Source of the DNA: Pirellulales bacterium
GTDB lineage: Bacteria; Planctomycetota; Planctomycetia; Pirellulales; JAICIG01
DNA length: 64,000 nucleotides
Reading direction: 5' to 3'
Assembly (NCBI GenBank): GCA_035533075.1
Contig: DATLUO010000174.1
Span: 25,175 to 89,174, forward strand
The notes below the pieces were generated by a model, which saw only the letters and a program-made list of their open reading frames with translations, did no database searches and was not told the DNA's origin. This document shows positions 59,399-64,000 of the stretch, one piece after another. Position numbers and translations under genes: made by a program. Positions within the stretch are counted from its first letter, which is position 1. The number at the start of each line of letters is the position of its first letter.

Positions 59399-59421
59399 AA
59401 TCCAAAATCCAAAATCCAAAA
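59399..59421. repeat. TTTTGGA heptamer array before the alkaline phosphatase gene
   Basis: Three tandem AATCCAA/TCCAAAA-type units lie between the 783-residue gene and the phosphatase start. They are the same family as in the rplK-rplA spacer. Confidence 0.8.
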
Positions 59422-59426
59422 TGGCA

Positions 59427-61778
59427 CTACGGCATTCCCTTCCATCGCCTGAGTCCCCATTCGCCGACGAGACAGGCGATGGCAAAGAAGAACACCGGCC
59501 ATTGGTGCCAAAGCGGATACGTCCAGGCTTCGGTGACGGGAATCTTACGGTTCGGCAAGCTGCTGACAAAGCCATCGAGTTCGTCGGCCGCGATCATTTC
59601 GCCGCCGGTCGCCGAGGCGATGCGTTCCAGCAGCTCGCGGTTCGGCTTCAGGCTGCGCAGCTCCTCGGCCGCGGGTTCGACCGTCCAGCCGACCTCGCGC
59701 TGGCCAACGTCGCTGGCGTCTTCGGCCTTGGCCGTGACCGTGGCCCGATAGGCGCCGGCCGTGCGCGAGGCGAAGGTGGTTTCATATTGCCCGGCGGCCC
59801 GCGGGCTCGGCTCGGCCGTCAGCTCGATCTGGCGCCCTTCCGGCGTCTTTAAATGCAAAGTCACCGTGGCATTGTCGAGCGGCTCGAACAGCTTGTCGCG
59901 CACGCGAACGGCAATCCGCACCGGCAAGCTCGGCTCTCCCGTCGATTGCTCCGTCTCCGCTTCGACGCGCTGCGGAACGTCGGCCACCAGCCAGCGCACC
60001 GTCTGCCGCCAGGCCTTTTCCAGGTCGCTCTCCGCGCCCTCCTTGCGATGCAGGTTCCAACGCCACAGGTCGCCGATGGCAAGGGCCGCCGCCCGGCCGC
60101 GGCCGAACTGCTGCACGACCAGCGCCGGCAACGTCTGGCCGTCGGACGACTGCACGCCGGCCAACACCGCCGCGCCCGGCTTGATCGCCCCGGCGTAACT
60201 GACCGTCGCGAACGCCGGCATGTCGGCCAGCCGCTTTTGCTCTTCCTCTTCGGTGCTCCGCAGCCGCACCCACGGTTGCAGCCAGCCCTCGCGCGTCAGC
60301 AGCAAACGGTAGCCTTCCGCCGCCGGGCCGGCCTGCCCGCGATCGAGATAGACGGGCAGCAGCTCGCCGATCGGCGTTCGCTGGTATTTGCCGTTGGCGA
60401 AGCTGTTGTGCCCGCCCAGCATCAAAAAGCCGCCGCCCCGCTGGCTGACGAACCGCTGGATGAGCGACATCTGCTCGTGCGTGAAGAACGCGCTTTCGAC
60501 GTCGTCGACGATCAGGGCGTGGTAGCGGAACAGGTCTTCGGCCGCCTTGGGGAAACCGCCTTTCAACTCGTCTTTGTCTTCGGTGCCGAGGCGGACCAGC
60601 ACCGGCTCGTCGTATTGCTCGGCCTGCTCGTCGTCGTTGTTGCCGAAGCCGCGATAAAGCGGATTGGTGCGTTCGCCCGCCCGGCCGCGGAACGTGAACT
60701 TCGGCTCCTTCTTGGCGATCCGCACCAGGCCGACGAGATTCAGCTCCTCATCTTCCGCCAAGGCCCGGCGGAGGAATTTGAACTCCCAGTTGGGGCGACC
60801 GGAGACATAGAGCACGCGGTACGGCCCGCCGCCGCGATCGACCAGCGCCAGGCGGCGATTGTTGATCAGCGTGGCCTCGGCCGATTTCTCCGGCGCGTCG
60901 GCGAGCTTTTCTTCGCCTTCCAGCGCGGCCTGCACGGTATAAAAGCTGACGCCCGGCTTCTCCGGCCGCAACTCGAACCGCTCGACGAGCGGCTTGCCGT
61001 CGGCCGCGTTCGCAATCGGCCGCCGCTCCACGACCTTTTGCGATTCGTCAAGCACGCGGACGACGACCGACTTGCCGGCCACGCCCTGGCACTCGACCTC
61101 GGCGGCAATCGTCACGGGGGCGGCCTCGAAGTTCGTCTGGCTCACCGAGACCCGCGGCACGCTGACGTCGGCCAGACCATCATCGCTGCCGATGGCCACG
61201 GGATAGATGGGCGGCAGGTCCTGCCAACTCGTCTGGTCGCTGATGTCGGTGGCGTTGCCATCGGTAAAGACGAGCACGCCCGCCACGGGACGTCCGGCAA
61301 AGCGATCGGCCAGCGACGCCAGCGTGCCGGCGAGCGCCGAGCCGTCGCCCTCGAACGTAAGCTGCTCGAAATCTTTGACCGGTTCCAGCCGGGCGTCGAA
61401 GGCATAGTGCCGCACGTCAAAATCTTGCTCCAGCCGCGTGCGCCACGTGGCCTTGCCGTCCAGCCGCTGCTGAAGCTCTTGACCGCGCGACCGGGCATGA
61501 CGGCGGTCATGAATCTGCAGACTGCGGCTGTTGTCGGCCACGAGCAAAAAGAGGTTGCTCTTGGGCCGCGGTCGCGTGCCGCTGAAGAGCGGCTCGATCA
61601 GGCAGACGACCAAGGCGCCGATGCTCGCGGCCTTGAGCAGCCCGGCGATCGACCGCACGCCGCGAGCGCCGCTCGACCGCGCGTAGCTCCATGTAAGGAC
61701 GACGATCGCCACGGCCGCCAGGCAGCCGGCCCACGCCAGCCAATCGCGTGCCCCCAGCACGATTTCGCCCACGATCAT
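59427..61778 (-). CDS. Membrane protein with VWA-like and GATase-like domains (BatA/DUF-type planctomycete family)
   Basis: The 783-residue protein has two N-terminal membrane spans (LAWAGCLAAVAIVVLTW, AASIGALVVCLIEPLF) and one at the C-terminus (PVFFFAIACLVGEWGL). Between them are a von Willebrand A-like domain (LFLLVADNSRSL, VAGVLVFTDGNATD, a DxSxS-like start DNSRS), bacterial Ig-like strands, and a class I glutamine amidotransferase-like region (ALIVDDVESAFFTHEQ, GGGFLMLGGHNSF). This layout is common in planctomycete aerotolerance-type loci and predicts a membrane-anchored periplasmic protein. ATG 61778 has GGGGAG upstream and overlaps a tiny upstream ORF by ATGA. Confidence 0.85.
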   Translation of the reverse strand: MIVGEIVLGARDWLAWAGCLAAVAIVVLTWSYARSSGARGVRSIAGLLKAASIGALVVCLIEPLFSGTRPRPKSNLFLLVADNSRSLQIHDRRHARSRGQELQQRLDGKATWRTRLEQDFDVRHYAFDARLEPVKDFEQLTFEGDGSALAGTLASLADRFAGRPVAGVLVFTDGNATDISDQTSWQDLPPIYPVAIGSDDGLADVSVPRVSVSQTNFEAAPVTIAAEVECQGVAGKSVVVRVLDESQKVVERRPIANAADGKPLVERFELRPEKPGVSFYTVQAALEGEEKLADAPEKSAEATLINNRRLALVDRGGGPYRVLYVSGRPNWEFKFLRRALAEDEELNLVGLVRIAKKEPKFTFRGRAGERTNPLYRGFGNNDDEQAEQYDEPVLVRLGTEDKDELKGGFPKAAEDLFRYHALIVDDVESAFFTHEQMSLIQRFVSQRGGGFLMLGGHNSFANGKYQRTPIGELLPVYLDRGQAGPAAEGYRLLLTREGWLQPWVRLRSTEEEEQKRLADMPAFATVSYAGAIKPGAAVLAGVQSSDGQTLPALVVQQFGRGRAAALAIGDLWRWNLHRKEGAESDLEKAWRQTVRWLVADVPQRVEAETEQSTGEPSLPVRIAVRVRDKLFEPLDNATVTLHLKTPEGRQIELTAEPSPRAAGQYETTFASRTAGAYRATVTAKAEDASDVGQREVGWTVEPAAEELRSLKPNRELLERIASATGGEMIAADELDGFVSSLPNRKIPVTEAWTYPLWHQWPVFFFAIACLVGEWGLRRWKGMP

Positions 61779-61840
61779 CGGCCGCTCCCCAGCCGCTCGT
61801 AATAGCGGCGCGTCTTTTCCGAATACTTGGGTGGTGCCAT
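61775..61840 (-). CDS. 21-residue ORF coupled to the downstream membrane protein
   Basis: ATG 61840 to TGA 61775 encodes MAPPKYSEKTRRYYERLGSG plus Arg. Its stop overlaps the next start as ATGA, and its 3' end supplies that gene's GGGGAG. It could be a leader peptide or the tail of a lost upstream gene. No Shine-Dalgarno is seen for it. Confidence 0.3.
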   Translation of the reverse strand: MAPPKYSEKTRRYYERLGSGR

Positions 61841-63197
61841 ACTTCGCATTGTAGACGGAGCGCACTGGTCGCAATAGGCGCCTGCGCTGCGGGCGTCTCG
61901 CCTACCGCGGGACCCAAAAACTCCGTGCGCCGGCGAAGACGGGCAACTCGACGCGGAAGCGGCGCAAAAGCGCCAATCAACCTTGCGTCGTGCGTGCTGC
62001 CATCTGCCTCGGCGTCCGGCTCGACGCGCCCGCGCAGCGCGCTGCGCGACCTGTCCGGCGTCCGGTCCCGCGGAAGGTGTTCATCAGTAAGTTGTCAAAG
62101 ACCCGCGGCGACGCTTGAGCGTCGCCCTGCCCGTCACGAAGGGGCCGGCGACGGACCGCCGCCCTCGTGCTCATCATCGCCAGGCGATGTGTTTTCAGCA
62201 GCCGAACGGCGGGCGGTCCGGCCGCCTTGCCGTCGGCGAATTACCGTTGCGTCAAAACAATTATCGTTGACAAAAACAAAACTCACATCAGGTGAAATCC
62301 GTGTTCCAAGGCCATTGCCTCAAACAGGTTGCGGCAATGCCGCTGCGGCCTTCCGAAATGTGCCCGCAACCATAAATCTAGGGGGATGGGTGATTTCGGA
62401 TTTTCGATTTTGGATTTTGGATTGACGCTCTTCCGTCCCCGTTTACTGTCTACCGTCTACTGATCCATCGCTTTCTGTGTTCTACTCTCCAACTGGCTTG
62501 GCATGTTGCACTGTCATTCCTCTCGTTCTATCTCGCGACTGGCTTGGGTCGGATCGGTTGCAGTCGCCCGCCTGCCTGGCTCCCGGTATTCTACCGCGCC
62601 GTTGGCTTGGGACTGGATTTTTTCGACTCACACCGCATGATAGGCAAAAACCTCGTGTTTCGCCGGTGTGTGCAAATTTATACACACCGTGCGCGGGGGG
62701 TGGGCGGGCGGCGGAACAGCCGGCGTCACTCAATATTTCAGCAAGGACGACCGACCACCGGCCCCCCCTTTTTTCCCGCCTACCAGCAATACGCTTGGCG
62801 ACCATCAAAAAACCCGCCCCCCGCGGAAAAACTTCGGCAGGGGTCGCCTGCCACGGGCCACTAATCGTTAGACGCTCTACACGCTCGTCGTCCCGCGTTC
62901 ATTCTTGTGTTCTATCTCGCGACTGGCTTGGGATGGATCTGGCACGCGCGAATTGACGGCTTGCGGGCGATTCGACGTGATGCTGGCATTCTTCCCGCCA
63001 CGATCTGGGCTTGCCCCAGTCGGGCGATGATTGACCGCCCGAAGGCCGGCCGCGCGGGGCCGGAGGAAAGCGACGAGGTTTCTGGAACTTCGGCCTCGGG
63101 CGTTCAATCAGTCCCGGCGCGCCAGGACCGGGGCAGGCCCGGACGGTGGCGAAGCGGAATAAATCTCGCCGTCAGCCTTTAGCATTCCATGCGTGCG
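61841..63197. other. Repeat-rich noncoding region
   Basis: About 1.36 kb with no supported gene. It holds GC-rich inverted repeats near 61880-61990, a TTTTGGA array (62392-62423), four degenerate copies of a TTCTATCTCGCGACTGGCTT element between 62477 and 62935, and a perfect dyad CGGTGTGT/ACACACCG (62664-62689). Confidence 0.6.
62477..62935 (+). repeat. Four scattered copies of a TTCTATCTCGCGACTGGCTTGG-type element
   Basis: Copies start near 62478, 62524, 62586 and 62910 in the same orientation. The consensus is TTCTAyCtCGCgACTGGCTT followed by GGG. The second and fourth are nearly identical. Other unrelated sequence lies between them. Confidence 0.65.
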
Positions 63198-63449
63198 TTA
63201 TTCTTTGGGCCAGTTCGCGATGCGTCGCTCAAGTGCCAGCACGCCTTCCTTGCAGCGCGATTGCACGCGGCTGTATTTTTGTGCGGCCTCGAGGACCATC
63301 GTTTTGCCCCCTTCGCGCGGCTCGTTTTGTAGCCCGCGCTCGCGCACCAGGCGCTCGAAATGAGCCTCCTTGGGGTTCACTTCCGCTCGGATAGCCTTCC
63401 ATCGCCAGTTATTGCGCAGATCCTGGCTGGCCAACGCCGACACCTCCAT
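63198..63449 (-). CDS. Small hypothetical protein (83 residues)
   Basis: The frame from ATG 63449 reads MEVSALASQDLRNNWRWKAI, then a charged helical stretch, ending VLALERRIANWPKE. The C-terminal half is protein-like, with amphipathic helix spacing. No family recognised and only a weak ribosome site. A longer frame opens at 63584 but its first 45 residues lack coding character. Confidence 0.35.
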   Translation of the reverse strand: MEVSALASQDLRNNWRWKAIRAEVNPKEAHFERLVRERGLQNEPREGGKTMVLEAAQKYSRVQSRCKEGVLALERRIANWPKE

Positions 63450-63573
63450 CTCTTGCCATGTCGAGCATCCGGGCGCTACAATCTCAACTACGGATATAGG
63501 CTCGACGCACAATTGCGCGGATTCGCACGGTCGCCACACGTCGGCGCAGTGATAGAATCCAAGCATCCTCGGA

Positions 63574-64000
63574 ATGTTGGCCACGACAATGCAAAAGCGG
63601 GGCGAGAAGCGCCAGCGCCGGATCGAATCGCGGACCGCCCTTGCGGAAGAGTTGTTCCGCGCCCATGCGGCCGAGCCGAACTGCTCCCTGGACCACCTTC
63701 GTAGGAGCGTTGACGCAGACGATCGCTTATTTCAAGCAGCATTGAGCCACCTCATTGCCACACGGTGCCTTCCGCGCGACCTTCTCCCGAGGAGTAAGCA
63801 TGCGATTGTGGAAGAGATCTCTCAGCGGCTGCTGGGGCACCTGGCGTCACACGGCGGATGCAGCAATTCCCGGCGAGCATGCCTTGCGGAGCCGATGGCC
63901 GACCCACGGCCCTCCACGCGCGCGACTTGGTTGCACTCGTACGATAAGATAGTCGATCCAGCGAAAGCAAGTAGACTCGCAAACGTGACGACCAACCGTT
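63574..64000 (+). CDS. Partial ORF running off the right edge
   Basis: From ATG 63574 (or ATG 63589) the frame is open for 142 codons to the window end. It starts MLATTMQKRGEKRQRRIESR and continues with TALAEELFRAHAAEPNCSLD and LFQAALSHLIATRCLPRDLL. The first 60 residues look like a basic helical domain; later codons are less convincing. TAGAAT at 63553-63558 could serve as a -10. It is divergent from the 83-residue ORF. Confidence 0.35.
   Translation, partial: MLATTMQKRGEKRQRRIESRTALAEELFRAHAAEPNCSLDHLRRSVDADDRLFQAALSHLIATRCLPRDLLPRSKHAIVEEISQRLLGHLASHGGCSNSRRACLAEPMADPRPSTRATWLHSYDKIVDPAKASRLANVTTNR

Overview
The window looks like a piece of a GC-rich planctomycete chromosome (Planctomycetota, probably Pirellulales-like). 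Evidence: a double-length fused UvrA, an EF-Tu whose switch I reads KTVTI instead of RGITI, a ~2000-residue secreted protein combining ThuA, dehydrogenase-type propeller, cupredoxin and CxxCH haem modules, a BlaR1-type M56 sensor fused to an unrelated domain, a Uma2 nuclease, and abundant short palindromic and heptameric repeats, including the NPKRKRG-encoding repeat familiar from planctomycete genomes. The lineage call is recognition from memory, not a database result.

Layout. 1-5274: uvrA (minus), cut by the left edge. 5485-7392: a MazEF-like toxin-antitoxin pair with its own promoter and tandem operator, a pRiA4b ORF-3-like gene, an LRR-protein remnant and a Uma2 gene. 8007-8939: pyrF. 8954-23144 (minus): the classical cluster tRNA-Thr(TGT)-tRNA-Tyr-tRNA-Gly-tRNA-Thr(GGT)-tuf-tRNA-Trp-secE-nusG-rplK-rplA-rplJ-rplL-rpoB-rpoC, followed by a 41-residue small ORF. 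Gene order matches the E. coli thrU-tyrU-glyT-thrT-tufB-secE-nusG-rplKAJL-rpoBC region, with tRNA-Trp added. Most spacers of this cluster carry heptameric or hairpin repeats. 23672-27478: fused 5-oxoprolinase. 27744-29156: secreted protein with a strong terminator. 29320-35316: the giant multidomain secreted protein. 35326-36143: a decayed PD-(D/E)XK gene bracketed by copies of a dispersed repeat. 36206-38793: blaI-blaR1-like pair with a textbook operator/promoter. 39061-39849: putative toxin-immunity pair. 39851-43777: sugar phosphate isomerase-like gene, then rny-ymdB. 43820-44826: IS110 remnant and a small PD-(D/E)XK-like gene.

45227-55258 (minus) is the most interesting region. It is a compact six-gene operon with overlapping start and stop codons: a 1431-residue P-loop ATPase, two unfamiliar proteins (one possibly NurA-like), a HerA-type DNA translocase, a 198-residue protein and a non-RD Ser/Thr kinase with a helical-repeat tail. 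It lies in an accessory zone with an IS remnant, truncated genes and a mosaic of REP-like palindromes. I could not match the whole gene set to any defence system I know, so it is the best candidate for an undescribed system here.

55751-64000: a repeat-riddled gene truncated at its 5' end against an Ig-like gene scrap, a small hypothetical gene, alkaline phosphatase, a VWA/GATase-like membrane protein, then about 1.4 kb of repeat-rich noncoding DNA and two weak ORFs at the right edge.
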